Positions 45,530 to 54,876 are shown, numbered from the stretch's first letter. The stretch is DNA of 64,000 nucleotides from Microbacterium resistens NBRC 103078 (GCF_001552355.1 NZ_BCRA01000016.1:1-64000); one strand, 5' to 3'. Notes: generated by a model not told the origin, from the sequence alone. Translations and numbers: made by a program.

Positions 45530-46735
45530 TCAGCCGTGGGCGACGGCGAGCTCGTTCGGCGTGTGGTCGAGCTCGACGCTCGCCACGGTCTTGCCCGTGG
45601 TGAGGTCGACGGCGTGCACCGCGTTCGCGGCGGGCTCGGTGACGTACGCGATGTCGCCGCTCACACGGATGGCGGGGTGGGCGTCCTGCCATTGCGCCGG
45701 CCCCTGCCACGGCTCGATCACGGGGTAGGCGTCGGTGATCTCCCCCGTCTCCGGGTCGAGCACGTGGATCTTCCCGTCCGTGCTGAGGATGTAGGCCTGG
45801 TCCTCCGGACCGCGGGCGACATCGCGGAAGGTGTACTGCACCTCGTCCGGGAGGTCCACGACGCGGGACGTGCCCGCTGCCGTGTCGATGAGGGTCACCG
45901 CGTTCAGGAGGTATCCCTCGGCATCCGGATCGCTCTTGTAGTCGCCGACGACGATCGGGCTCGTCTCGGAGACGAACGCGTTGCCCATCCGGCCGTACGG
46001 GTCGGGCGCGCTCAACTTGCGGAAGGTCCCGTCCCGGTACAGCAGCGCGCCGTCCTCGCATCCGAAGACGACGGCCTCGCCCATCGCCGTCCCCTCGCCG
46101 TGGATGCCCGGGCACTCGGCGTTGACGGAGATCTGTTCCCAGCCTCCGTCCTTCCCGGCGAGCGCCGTCGCGCCGGTCCGTCCGGTGTCGTCTCCCACGG
46201 TGGTGAGGAGCGTGCCGTCGGACAGGACGATCGAGACGCCGTGGTGGGGCGCCGCGGCCGTGTAGGTCTCTCCCTCGGGGAGCGACGCGTACCCGTCCGC
46301 GAAGATCTCGGTGTCGAGGATCGTCGTCCTCCCGGTCCCGTCGTCGAAGAGCACGGTCCGGCCGTCGTGGACGACCACGTGCCCCGGGGTGGTCGCGTCG
46401 AACACGAGGTCGGTCAGCTCCGGCTGGGCGGTGTCCAGCATCTGGAAGCCCTTCGAGGTCGTCACCGCGATCGTCCGGCCGTCGCCGAAATCGTTGAGCC
46501 GGGTGAAGGTCTCGGATTCCAGCTCCGCGACGACCTCCAGGGTGGTCGGGTCGAGCACCGCGATGCCGTTCTCGTACGAGACGGCGACGCGACCGGTGGT
46601 CGATCCGGAATCCGTCGCGACCGTGCCTTGGTCGGACGCGGGCGTACCGTCCGCGGCGGCGGGCGCGCAGCCGGTCGCGGCCAGCGCGAGCCCGGCGAGC
46701 CCGGCAGCCGTCGTCCATCGGATGTGTTTCTTCAT
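45530..46735 (-). CDS. aztD: AztD-like zinc metallochaperone lipoprotein
   Basis: This 401-residue lipoprotein (signal and lipobox ATGC near residue 23) has beta-propeller repeats such as VSYENGIAVLDPTTLEVVAEL and a His-containing APHHGVSIVLSDG loop. AztD proteins hand zinc to the AztC binding protein. It is the last gene of the operon aztB, propeller lipoprotein, aztC, aztD, and is followed by a hairpin terminator. Metal binding is inferred from family and context. Confidence 0.85.
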   Translation of the reverse strand: MKKHIRWTTAAGLAGLALAATGCAPAAADGTPASDQGTVATDSGSTTGRVAVSYENGIAVLDPTTLEVVAELESETFTRLNDFGDGRTIAVTTSKGFQMLDTAQPELTDLVFDATTPGHVVVHDGRTVLFDDGTGRTTILDTEIFADGYASLPEGETYTAAAPHHGVSIVLSDGTLLTTVGDDTGRTGATALAGKDGGWEQISVNAECPGIHGEGTAMGEAVVFGCEDGALLYRDGTFRKLSAPDPYGRMGNAFVSETSPIVVGDYKSDPDAEGYLLNAVTLIDTAAGTSRVVDLPDEVQYTFRDVARGPEDQAYILSTDGKIHVLDPETGEITDAYPVIEPWQGPAQWQDAHPAIRVSGDIAYVTEPAANAVHAVDLTTGKTVASVELDHTPNELAVAHG

Positions 46736-46761
46736 CTTCTCTCTTTCTGGGTGGGGGGGTC

Positions 46762-47667
46762 TCAGCGACGGAGGCCCTGGGCGATGCGCTCCGTGTTGGT
46801 GCGCATCATGGTGAGATAGGTGTCCGCGCCCTCGCCGGGCCCGGTCAGCGACTCGGTGAACAGCTCGACGACGTCCACCCGGATCCCGGCCTCCCGGGCG
46901 AGCACCTGGACGAGCCGGTCCGGCTGCGAGGACTCCGCGAAGATCGTGGGCACCCCGGCCTCCTCGATCGCGACGGCGAGGTCGCGGAGGTCCGCCGCGC
47001 TGGGTGCGGCGAGCGTCGTGCCGCCCGGGATGACGGCGCCGACGATCCGGAAGCCGAATCGGTCGGCCAGGTAGCCGAAGACGTGGTGGTTCGTGACGAG
47101 GGCGCGATGGTCCTCGGGGATCGCAGAGAACGCCGTCGTCATCTCGGCGTCGAGATCCGCCAGCTCGGCGCGATAGGCGTCGGCGTGCGCGCGGATCGCG
47201 CCCTCGTCGATGCCGTCGATCCCCGCCAGCGCGTCCTCGAGCGCGTCGACCACGTCGACCATGCGCTGCGGGTCGGTCCAGAAGTGCGGATCCGGGGCGC
47301 CGTCATTCTCGGGACCGTACGCGAGGACCTCGATGGCGTTACCCGCGACGACCATGTCGACGCCGGATTCCGCGGCGCGGTCGAGATGCTGCTGCAGCCC
47401 CTCCTCCAGCCCGAGCCCGTTCGACACCGCGAGGTCGGCCGTCCCGAGGAGCGCGGCCTCCTGCGCCGAGATCTCGAACGAGTGCGGGTCGGCGTTCGGC
47501 TTCATGAGCGTCGTCACGTCGGCCTGATCGCCCGCCACGGCGCGCACGACGTCCCCGAGGATGTTCGTGGTCACGACGATCTGGGGCCGGGTCCCGGACG
47601 ACGACGGAGCCGCACATCCGGCGAGCGCGAGCACCAGGCCCAGCAGGAGCGCCGCCCACCGTCTCAT
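46762..47667 (-). CDS. aztC: Zinc ABC transporter solute-binding lipoprotein AztC-like
   Basis: This 301-residue cluster A-I metal-binding protein (ZnuA/TroA fold) has a lipobox LAGC near residue 18. IVVTTNILGDVVRAVAG, MKPNADPHSFE (metal His), DPHFWTDPQRM, TNHHVFGYLADRF (His) and IFAESSQPDRLVQVLA are visible. It lacks a long His-rich loop, as in AztC, which relies on AztD. Its start overlaps the upstream propeller gene by 4 bp. Confidence 0.92.
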   Translation of the reverse strand: MRRWAALLLGLVLALAGCAAPSSSGTRPQIVVTTNILGDVVRAVAGDQADVTTLMKPNADPHSFEISAQEAALLGTADLAVSNGLGLEEGLQQHLDRAAESGVDMVVAGNAIEVLAYGPENDGAPDPHFWTDPQRMVDVVDALEDALAGIDGIDEGAIRAHADAYRAELADLDAEMTTAFSAIPEDHRALVTNHHVFGYLADRFGFRIVGAVIPGGTTLAAPSAADLRDLAVAIEEAGVPTIFAESSQPDRLVQVLAREAGIRVDVVELFTESLTGPGEGADTYLTMMRTNTERIAQGLRR

Positions 47668-48854
47668 CGCCCGACCTCCGTGAACAGCGCCGGTGCGACG
47701 GCGGGTTCCAGGGTCCGGGCGACGCGCGCGCCGTCCGCGTAGGCGATCTCGTGCACCACGCCGCCGACCGGGTCGTTCAGGTAGGCGCGCTGGGCGTCGA
47801 CGACGAGCGCCGCCGCCTCCGCGGGACCGGAGACCAGCGGTTCCGTCACCGCGACCTCCACACCGTCCACGAACACGCGGACCCGCCCCTCGGCGTCAAG
47901 CGCGACGACATGGCCGTCGGCGTCGTCGACGGCCACGACGCGCGCCAGGTCCGCGTCGACGCGCACGAGCTCCCAGGCTCGCGCCCGCGTGTCGAGCAGC
48001 CAGTACCCGGCGCCGGGCGCGACACCGGCGACGGTGGGCCGACCTTTCCGTCCGTCCAGCGCCGCGGGCGCCGGAGCGCCGCCGGGGATCGGGATCCGTT
48101 CCACCGCGTCGCTCTCGCCCAGCAGCAGTGCGCCGTCGGCGCACCCCACGACCAGCCCCGCGCGGGTGGTGATCGCACCGCTCGCATCCGGGCAGGGCGC
48201 CGGTGCCCCCGTCTCCTCGCCCTCCTCGTCGAGCAGGCGGATCTCACCGCCCGAGACGAGCGCGGCACCGTCCGCTCTGGGGGCGAGCAGCCCCGGCGCC
48301 GCCGCGTCGATCCGGAGGCGCTCGACGATCTCGCCGCGCGAGAGCGCCGCGTTGTCCAGCAGGACGGCCTCCCCGCTGCCGCCGAAGAAGAGCCCCGTCG
48401 TCCCCGCCGTCGACAGCGGCCCGGTGGCCACGACGACGGGGCCGGAACCGGGGACGGTCCCGATCACCCGCGGCTCCGCGCGGTAGTAGTGGTAGTGGTC
48501 CCCGTGGTCCCAGGTCCACACGCCGCTGTCGATGACCTCCGCTCCCTCCTCGGTCGTGACGAACGCGTACCGTCCGTCGGAGGCGAGGGCGGTCGGGCTG
48601 CCGACCGGATCCAGCGTCGTCGCGGCTCCGTCGAGGAGGTCGAGGATCCCGACGCCTCCGTGCGCGTCGACGGAGAGGATCTGCAGCGGCGGCTCGGCGA
48701 CCTCCTCCGCCCCGGACACCGCGCCGTGACCGTCGCCCGCCGGAGCGGAGGAGGCGGACGGGGGTGCGGACGGCCCGGACGCGCTCGCGCATCCGGTGAG
48801 GGCCAGTGCGAGGGCGAGGAGCGCGACCCCGCTGTGACGTGGGAGGACGGACAT
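47664..48854 (-). CDS. Second AztD-like beta-propeller lipoprotein of the zinc operon
   Basis: This 396-residue lipoprotein (lipobox LTGC near residue 21) has propeller-like repeats. It carries a striking metal-binding candidate loop, TWDHGDHYHYYRAEPR, near residues 120-135. It is distantly similar in layout to AztD but shorter in repeats and otherwise divergent. It sits between the permease and AztC genes, suggesting a second zinc chaperone or sensor. ATG 48854 has an AAGGAA site; ATG 48875, overlapping the permease stop, is an alternative. Confidence 0.8.
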   Translation of the reverse strand: MSVLPRHSGVALLALALALTGCASASGPSAPPSASSAPAGDGHGAVSGAEEVAEPPLQILSVDAHGGVGILDLLDGAATTLDPVGSPTALASDGRYAFVTTEEGAEVIDSGVWTWDHGDHYHYYRAEPRVIGTVPGSGPVVVATGPLSTAGTTGLFFGGSGEAVLLDNAALSRGEIVERLRIDAAAPGLLAPRADGAALVSGGEIRLLDEEGEETGAPAPCPDASGAITTRAGLVVGCADGALLLGESDAVERIPIPGGAPAPAALDGRKGRPTVAGVAPGAGYWLLDTRARAWELVRVDADLARVVAVDDADGHVVALDAEGRVRVFVDGVEVAVTEPLVSGPAEAAALVVDAQRAYLNDPVGGVVHEIAYADGARVARTLEPAVAPALFTEVGR

Positions 48855-48871
48855 GTGTTCCTTTCGACGGA

Positions 48872-49780
48872 TCATCGCGACGCTCCGGCCGCGAGAGGGG
48901 TGAGGGTCGGCGCGCCGTCCGCCGCAGCCCTCTCGCGGAGCGTTCGGCTCCGGCCCGCGGCGCGTCCACGGACGCTCGCCCGGAGTCCTGCGGAGGCGGC
49001 GGCGAGGGCCACCGCGGAGAAGGCGATGGACGCCCCGGCCGCGGTCCCCGCGTGCCAGGACACGACGAGACCCCCGAGGACGGCCAGCACGCCGACCCCC
49101 GAGGCCAGCGCCATCGTCGCCGGGATCCGACGCGTCCACAGGCGAGCGGCGACGGCGGGCGCGAGGAGCAGTCCGACGACGAGCAGCGATCCCACCGCCT
49201 GGAACGAGGCGACAACCGCCAGCGTGACGAGCCCCACGAGGGCCACGTGCGCCCGCTGCGGGTGCAGCCCCTGGGCGAGGGCGATGCGTCGGTCGAAGGC
49301 TGCCACGACGAACGAGCGATGGAAGACCACCGCGACCACGACCGTGACGGCGAGGGCCAGTGCGAGCGCCCCGATGTCGGCCGAGCCGATCGCGAGCACG
49401 TCGCCGAAGAGCAGGGCCGTCGCGTCGGTGGCGAAGCTGCGCGAGTGGGAGACGACGATGACGCCCAGCGAGAGCATGCCCACGAACAGCAGGCCGATGC
49501 TCGTGTCGTAGGACAGTCGCCCTCTCCGCTGGAGGAGCCCGACCGCGGTGCTCATCACCACGGCCGAGACCGCCGCACCGAGCAGCACCGGTGCGCCGAC
49601 GACCGTGGCGATCGCCACGCCGGGCAGCATGCCGTGCCCGATCGCCTCACCGAGGAACGCCATCCCTCGGATCACCACCCAGGTCCCGACGATCCCGCAC
49701 ACGAGGGCGACGAGAGCGCCGCCGATCAGAGCGTTCAGGACGAACGGTGTCCCGAGGGGATCGAGGAGCCAGGACAGCAT
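48872..49780 (-). CDS. aztB: Zinc ABC transporter permease AztB-like
   Basis: This 302-residue ABC-3 family permease has about nine transmembrane helices. MAFLGEAIGHGMLPGVAIA and FQAVGSLLVVGLLLAPAVAARLWTRR match the ZnuB/MntB family. It is the first gene of the minus-strand arm and is divergent from the ATPase gene. A Zur box lies in the 62-bp gap, so zinc starvation should induce both arms. Confidence 0.92.
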   Translation of the reverse strand: MLSWLLDPLGTPFVLNALIGGALVALVCGIVGTWVVIRGMAFLGEAIGHGMLPGVAIATVVGAPVLLGAAVSAVVMSTAVGLLQRRGRLSYDTSIGLLFVGMLSLGVIVVSHSRSFATDATALLFGDVLAIGSADIGALALALAVTVVVAVVFHRSFVVAAFDRRIALAQGLHPQRAHVALVGLVTLAVVASFQAVGSLLVVGLLLAPAVAARLWTRRIPATMALASGVGVLAVLGGLVVSWHAGTAAGASIAFSAVALAAASAGLRASVRGRAAGRSRTLRERAAADGAPTLTPLAAGASR

Positions 49781-49804
49781 GCGGATCGTTCCTCTTTCCG
49801 AAGT

Positions 49805-49825
49805 TGATAATGAGAATCGTTCTCA
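49805..49825. promoter_or_regulatory. Zur box between divergent azt arms
   Basis: This 21-bp site begins TGATAATGAGAATC and ends GTTCTCA, with a perfect TGAGAA-TCG-TTCTCA core. It matches the actinobacterial/proteobacterial Zur consensus layout TGAnAATGAnnnTCnTTnTCA. It overlaps the -35 area of the ATPase gene. Confidence 0.8.
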
Positions 49826-49842
49826 ACGGTAGCATGGCGGTC

Positions 49843-50529
49843 ATGAGCTCCCGAACCACCGCCCCCTCGCTGCGATCCGTCCGCGCCGGCTACGACGGAC
49901 CCGATGTCCTGCACGATCTGTCCCTCCGCTTCGCCCCCGGCGAGATCACGGCGGTCACCGGACCGAACGGATCCGGGAAGTCGACCCTCCTCGAGCTCCT
50001 CGCCGGCGGCATCCGGCCCCGCGCGGGGACGGTGAGCCGCAGCGGCACGATCGGGCTGGTCGTGCAGCGACTCGCTGCCGCCGACGCCTTGCCGCTGACG
50101 GCGGAGGACGTCGTCCGCATCGGCACCTGGGGCGCGGCCGGTCGGCGGATGACCCGTGGGCGACGACGGCTCGCCGTGTCCGAGGCGATCGCGCGCGTCG
50201 CCCTCAGCGGCCTGGAGCGCAGGCCCTTTGGGGAGCTCTCCGGCGGTCAGCGGCAGCGGGCGCTCCTCGCCCAGGGGATCGTGTGCCGCCCGGACGTCCT
50301 GCTCCTCGACGAGCCGACCGCCGGGCTCGATGCTGCGAGCACGGAGCGCACCCGCGTGATCCTGGCCGAGGAGTCCGCCCGGGGTGCGGCGGTGGTCTGC
50401 GTCACCCACGACGATGACGCGCTCGGCGCCGGACGGGTCGTCCACCTGGAAGCCGGCCGGGTCACGGCCGACCGGTCGCGATCCGGCCGGTACGCCGCGG
50501 AGGAGTGCCGGCGGAGTTCCCGTCAGTGA
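49843..50529 (+). CDS. aztA: Zinc ABC transporter ATP-binding protein AztA-like
   Basis: This 228-residue ABC ATPase has Walker A GPNGSGKSTLLELLAGG, signature LSGGQRQRALLAQGI, Walker B VLLLDEPTAGLD and an H-loop VCVTHDDD. ATG 49843 is chosen because TAGCAT (49830-49835) lies 7 nt before it; ATG 49834 is an alternative. It powers the AztB permease. Its end overlaps the convergent GntR gene by 7 bp. Confidence 0.93.
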   Translation: MSSRTTAPSLRSVRAGYDGPDVLHDLSLRFAPGEITAVTGPNGSGKSTLLELLAGGIRPRAGTVSRSGTIGLVVQRLAAADALPLTAEDVVRIGTWGAAGRRMTRGRRRLAVSEAIARVALSGLERRPFGELSGGQRQRALLAQGIVCRPDVLLLDEPTAGLDAASTERTRVILAEESARGAAVVCVTHDDDALGAGRVVHLEAGRVTADRSRSGRYAAEECRRSSRQ

Positions 50530-51194
50530 AACGTCGTCGCATCGTCGAAGCCGAAGGAGGACAGAGGGCGGACGCCCGTCTCCGCGATGTGGTCCCGCAG
50601 CGCAGCGGTGAAGCCCTCGCCATCTCCGGACCGCAGCAGGCCGGTGAGCGCCTCGTGCTCTGAGATGATCTCCTCGCAGCGCCGCAGGAGACGGTCCCCC
50701 GCCTGGAAGAGGACGAAACGCTGACGGTCGGCGAGGCGATCGTAGAGTTCCAGGAGCACCCCGTTGCCTCCCGCCTCGACGAACCCTCGGTGGAATCGCA
50801 GCGTGAGTTCGATGAACTCGCGGATGTCCCCGTCCGCGAACGCGGCGCGCTGATCGGCGAGGGAGGACTCCATCCGGTCCGCCAGGCGGCAGCGGAGCGC
50901 CTCCGGAGCGCGGGCCACGGAGGTCGACTCCAGGGCGAGCCGCGCGTCGCCGAGCTCCGCGACCGCGCGTTCGGAGAGCCCCTGCACGACCGCGCCGCGC
51001 TTGGGGTAGATGACGATCCAGCCCTCGTCCTGAAGGCGCGCGAGCGCGGCACGGACCGGCGTGCGGCTCAGCCCCATCGACGACGCCAGCGATGCCTCGC
51101 CGAGCATCTCCCCGGGAGCGTGGGTGCCGTCGAGGATGTGATCGCGGATGACGATGTACGCGCGCGACGACGCGCTCAGGTCGTTCTCCGTCAC
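50523..51194 (-). CDS. GntR-family (FadR/FCD) regulator
   Basis: This 223-residue GntR protein has an HTH (MLGEASLASSMGLSRTPVRAALARLQDEGW) and an FCD effector domain with LRFHRGFVEAGGN and ISEHEALTGLLRSGD, which carry metal-binding His candidates. GTG 51194 has a GGAGG site. It is divergent from the dsbA-like gene across 86 bp; what it controls is not evident. Confidence 0.88.
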   Translation of the reverse strand: MTENDLSASSRAYIVIRDHILDGTHAPGEMLGEASLASSMGLSRTPVRAALARLQDEGWIVIYPKRGAVVQGLSERAVAELGDARLALESTSVARAPEALRCRLADRMESSLADQRAAFADGDIREFIELTLRFHRGFVEAGGNGVLLELYDRLADRQRFVLFQAGDRLLRRCEEIISEHEALTGLLRSGDGEGFTAALRDHIAETGVRPLSSFGFDDATTFH

Positions 51195-51280
51195 GGGCGG
51201 TCCTCCAGGAAGGTGAGTCCAGGGTACAGCCGGGGCGTACGCCGGATCGGACTCTTGAATGCCAGTTGTATCCTAGATCC

Positions 51281-52018
51281 ATGAGCGAATCCCCGCGCCC
51301 GGACCCGACCGAGCTGACCTCGAAGCTCACCTTCTACCGGCGGCTGACGGCGGCGCTCGCAGTCGTCGTCGTCTTCCTGGGGATCGTCGTCGTCGCCCAG
51401 TTGACCATGAACACGGGCTCCGCCGCCCCCGCGGCCCAGCCGACGACGAGCTCATCCCCGGAGGTCCCCGAACTCGCCCGCCGCGATCCGGACGACCCCA
51501 TGGCGCTCGGGAAGGTCGACGCCCCCGTCGCGCTCGTGCAGTGGACCGACCTGCGCTGCCCGTTCTGCGCCGCGGTGCACCGCGACACCATCCCGACGAT
51601 CATCGAGGAGTACGTCGACAAGGGCCTCGTGCGGCTCGAGGTCCGCGACGTGGCCTTCTTCGGCGAGCAGTCCGAGGACGCGGCCGTCGCAGCCCGCGCG
51701 GCCGGGGAGCAGGGACGCTTCTTCGAGTACCTCGACGCCGTCTACGCGGCCGCCCCGGACAGCGGTCACCCGGACCTCCCCCGCGAGAAGCTCATCGCCT
51801 TCGCGAAGGAGGCCGGGATCCCGGATCTGGACCGATTCACCGCCGACCTGGACGACCCCGCCGTGCGCGCGGCGGCACAGGCGAGCACCGCCGAGGCCCA
51901 GCGCCTGGGCGTGAGCGCCGTCCCCTTCTTCGTCGCCAACGACACCGCCCTGTCGGGCGCACAGCCGGTCGCCGTCTTCCGTGACTTCCTGGACCGGGCG
52001 ATCGCACAGAAGGGCTGA
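51281..52018 (+). CDS. DsbA-family thiol oxidoreductase, membrane anchored
   Basis: This 245-residue protein has an N-terminal transmembrane anchor (residues 22-42) and an extracytoplasmic thioredoxin-like DsbA domain with a CPFC active site (LRCPFCAAVH) and a cis-Pro in VSAVPFFV. It likely oxidises or isomerises disulfides in exported proteins. ATG 51281 follows TATCCT by 6 nt (leaderless). The CcdA-like gene starts 1 bp after its stop, which supports a redox pair. Confidence 0.92.
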   Translation: MSESPRPDPTELTSKLTFYRRLTAALAVVVVFLGIVVVAQLTMNTGSAAPAAQPTTSSSPEVPELARRDPDDPMALGKVDAPVALVQWTDLRCPFCAAVHRDTIPTIIEEYVDKGLVRLEVRDVAFFGEQSEDAAVAARAAGEQGRFFEYLDAVYAAAPDSGHPDLPREKLIAFAKEAGIPDLDRFTADLDDPAVRAAAQASTAEAQRLGVSAVPFFVANDTALSGAQPVAVFRDFLDRAIAQKG

Positions 52019-52019
52019 G

Positions 52020-52862
52020 ATGGACATCGGCCTCCTCGGAGCGCTGGTGGGCGGCGTCCTGACGCTGCTGAGCCCGTGCTCGGTCATGCTCCTTCCAGCG
52101 TTCTTCTCGTACGCGTTCACGAACCCCGCGAAGCTCGTCGCCCGGACCGGGATCTTCTACCTGGGCCTCATCACGACCCTGGTGCCGCTCGGCGTCCTGG
52201 CCGGAACGCTCGGCGCCTTCGTCACCCAGCATCGCCTGGTCTTCGTCAGCGCGGCCTCCGTCGTCGTGATCCTCCTCGGCCTCCTCATGGTGCTGAACGT
52301 CCCGGTTCCGTTCCTGCGCGGGGGCAAGGGCGTCGAGAGCACGACGCCCGCATCGGTCTACGCGCTCGGCACCGTATACGGGCTGGCGGGCGTCTGCGCC
52401 GGCCCGCTGCTCGGAGCGGTGCTCACGGTCGCCGCGCTGAGCGGGAACGCACTCCACGGCGGCATCGTGCTCCTCTTCTTCGCCGCGGGGATGACCTTGC
52501 CCCTCCTGGTCCTCGCGCTCCTGTGGAGCCGGCTGCCGTTCGTGCGGCGGCTCGTCCGCCCCCGGGAGGTGCGTCTCGGGCGGTGGCGGAACACGTGGAC
52601 CGGCCTCGTCGGCGGTCTGCTGACCATCGCCCTGGGCGTGTTCCTCCTCGTCACCGCGGGCACGTCGTCGCTCGGAGGGGTCCTCTCCGCCTCCGACCAG
52701 GTCCGGATCGAGGGCTGGGCCTACGAGGCCACCCGCGGCGTGCCGGACATCCTCGTCCTCCTCATCGTCGTGTTCGTGGCCGCGGGCGTCGCCGGGCTGA
52801 TGGCCCTCCGTGCCCGCCGAACGGCGGCGCCGAGCAGCGCACTCGCAGCGGACGAGGACTGA
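52020..52862 (+). CDS. CcdA-family transmembrane thiol transporter
   Basis: This 280-residue protein has about seven helices and two conserved Cys segments: LLSPCSVMLLPAFFSYAF near the N-terminus and GVCAGPLLGAVLTVA. The CcdA/DsbD family shuttles reducing equivalents from cytosolic thioredoxin across the membrane. It begins 1 bp after the dsbA-like stop, so it is co-translated with the probable partner oxidoreductase. Confidence 0.9.
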   Translation: MDIGLLGALVGGVLTLLSPCSVMLLPAFFSYAFTNPAKLVARTGIFYLGLITTLVPLGVLAGTLGAFVTQHRLVFVSAASVVVILLGLLMVLNVPVPFLRGGKGVESTTPASVYALGTVYGLAGVCAGPLLGAVLTVAALSGNALHGGIVLLFFAAGMTLPLLVLALLWSRLPFVRRLVRPREVRLGRWRNTWTGLVGGLLTIALGVFLLVTAGTSSLGGVLSASDQVRIEGWAYEATRGVPDILVLLIVVFVAAGVAGLMALRARRTAAPSSALAADED

Positions 52863-53009
52863 GCCGAACCCTTCGGGCGACAGGGGTGCGGACGGTGCGG
52901 CGGCGGGGCCGGCCCCGGAGGACCCCCTCCCCGACGCGCCCTGTCAAGGCCCTGTCCGTGCGGATCCGCTCCCGGCATGCTCGACGCGAGCGCGACCGAA
53001 GGAGGAGCC

Positions 53010-53216
53010 ATGACCATCGGCACCGGAATCGTCCTGTTCGTGATCGGCGCGATCCTGACATTCGCGATCGACATCGACGTCCAGGGCGTGGATCTCGACA
53101 TGATCGGATACATCCTGATGGGCGCCGGTGCGGTGGCGTTCCTCATCGGGCTGATCCTGCTCCTCGTGCGCCGCGGTCGGCCGCGGGCCGAAGCGATCGA
53201 CGACGACGTGGTCTGA
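53010..53216 (+). CDS. Small two-helix membrane protein (DUF6458-like)
   Basis: This 68-residue protein has two transmembrane helices: MTIGTGIVLFVIGAILTFAI at the N-terminus, and a second at residues 29-50 followed by RRGRPRAEAID. The N-terminal pattern with a short DVQGVDLDMIGYILM linker is widespread in actinobacteria and matches what is named DUF6458. A strong AAGGAGGAG site fixes ATG 53010. Function is unknown. Confidence 0.82.
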   Translation: MTIGTGIVLFVIGAILTFAIDIDVQGVDLDMIGYILMGAGAVAFLIGLILLLVRRGRPRAEAIDDDVV

Positions 53217-53233
53217 GCACCGACCCGGCCCGG

Positions 53234-54775
53234 TCACGCCAGGACGGCGGCGGCGAGACCCAGGCGACCTCGCACCTGCAGCTTCCGATAGATGTTGCCG
53301 AGATGCACCTCGACGGTGCGGTCGGAGATGTCCAACGCCGCACCGATCTCGCGATTGGTCCGACCAGCTGCCACGAGCTGAGCGATCTGCTGCTCCCGGT
53401 CCGTCAGTTGCTCCGGCAGTCGCGGGAGTGCGGCGGCGGGGATCGGGTGCGTCTTCCGGGTGACGGCGGACGATCGTCGGCCCGCGGCGGCGGCCGTCGT
53501 GCGGGCGGCCTGGTCCCCCGGCCCCGGCGCCGGGAGCATCGCCCCCGTCGCCTCACTCAGCTCCGGAAGCACGCCCTTGAGCTGCCGCAGCAGGCCGCCG
53601 AGCGCACCGCCGGCCATGCCGGCGAGGGGCAGCCGCGGGAGGGCGCTCCGAAGCACCGCTCCCGCGCCGTCGACATCCCCGACATGAGCGAGGAACCCGA
53701 CCTGGTGCAGTCGTACGGCCGCCTCCACCGCCGGGGACACGGCCCCGTCGCGAAGCTGCCACGGCCACTCGGGCGCCGCGCGCCCCAGCGCGAGGAACAT
53801 CCGCGCCTGCAGACGGTCCGCTTCGCGCGGATCCTCGCTCCGGGCGTCGGCGATCTCGGCGAGCTCAGCCAGGTGCAGCGCATCGGCCGCCGTCGCCGCC
53901 GCCGGCGCGAGGGCGAGCTGCTGCCTCGCCAGCCGCTCGCCGAGATTCGCTCCGTCACGGTCGCCGAACCCGCGGGCAGCGCGGAGCAGCACGGCGGCAC
54001 GCTCACGCGTGCCCGGATCGCCGTTCTCCGTCAGCGCCCCGAGGATCCGGGTGGCGGAGAGATCGGCCCCGCTCATCAGCGCCGCCTGCGCCCGGAGCAG
54101 CTCCACGCGGGCCCGCGCCTCCGCGGATGTGCGCAGCGCCGCGTCCGTGGCGACGTAGTAGGCGGCCGAGCTCGCCCCGGACTTCAGCAGACGCGAGGCG
54201 AGGTGCATCAGCGAGCGGACGAGGTCGCCGTCCACCGACATGCCGGATTTCGCCAGATGCCACGGGGCGAGCGCGAAGTCTCGGGCATCCATGGCCTTCG
54301 CCAGCGATCGATGGATCGCGATCCGCGCCTCGGGATCAGCGCCCTTCCGCAGCGCGAGGCGCAGGCGCGGATCGGAGAAGCGGAACGTGCCGTCCGCGGC
54401 GAACCGCAGCGCACCGTCGGCGGGGCCCGAGACGACGTCGTCCAGCTCCGTGGCCGCGGCGGCGAGGACGACGTCGAGGGAGTCCACGACGCTGAACGCG
54501 GCCGTCATCAGCAGACGTCGCCCCGCGGCCGACAGGCCGTCCAGCCCCTCGAACGCACGGTCGAGGAGGACAGGGCCCACGGGCAGGGTCTTCGGAAGCA
54601 TCTCTCGGCCCGCGAGCTGATCGGCGGTCAGCTGAGCGGCCATCTCGCGGAGCACGTCCGCGTCCCGGAGGGTCTCGGAGGCGAGGCGACCGGCGATGTG
54701 CGCGGCGACGGGGACGCCGAGGACCGCCAGGTTCTCGCTGGCCCACTCGACATCGCTCAACGAAACCGGTTCCAT
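53234..54775 (-). CDS. LuxR-family regulator lacking the ATPase domain
   Basis: This 513-residue protein ends in a LuxR helix-turn-helix (LTDREQQIAQLVAAGRTNREIGAALDISDRTVEVHLGNIYRKL). The rest is helical-repeat-like, similar to the central part of large MalT/LAL regulators. No Walker A motif is visible, unlike full-length LAL proteins of about 900 residues, so it is a short form or N-terminally truncated relative. Ligand and target are unknown. Confidence 0.85.
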   Translation of the reverse strand: MEPVSLSDVEWASENLAVLGVPVAAHIAGRLASETLRDADVLREMAAQLTADQLAGREMLPKTLPVGPVLLDRAFEGLDGLSAAGRRLLMTAAFSVVDSLDVVLAAAATELDDVVSGPADGALRFAADGTFRFSDPRLRLALRKGADPEARIAIHRSLAKAMDARDFALAPWHLAKSGMSVDGDLVRSLMHLASRLLKSGASSAAYYVATDAALRTSAEARARVELLRAQAALMSGADLSATRILGALTENGDPGTRERAAVLLRAARGFGDRDGANLGERLARQQLALAPAAATAADALHLAELAEIADARSEDPREADRLQARMFLALGRAAPEWPWQLRDGAVSPAVEAAVRLHQVGFLAHVGDVDGAGAVLRSALPRLPLAGMAGGALGGLLRQLKGVLPELSEATGAMLPAPGPGDQAARTTAAAAGRRSSAVTRKTHPIPAAALPRLPEQLTDREQQIAQLVAAGRTNREIGAALDISDRTVEVHLGNIYRKLQVRGRLGLAAAVLA

Positions 54776-54876
54776 CCTCTCGCGATGCTAGAGCACCCGG
54801 CGATGCGCGATCCCTCTCGTACGGGCTTACCCGTATACCGGAAAGCACCACGGCTCTCCGTCGAGACTCCGCGGCG

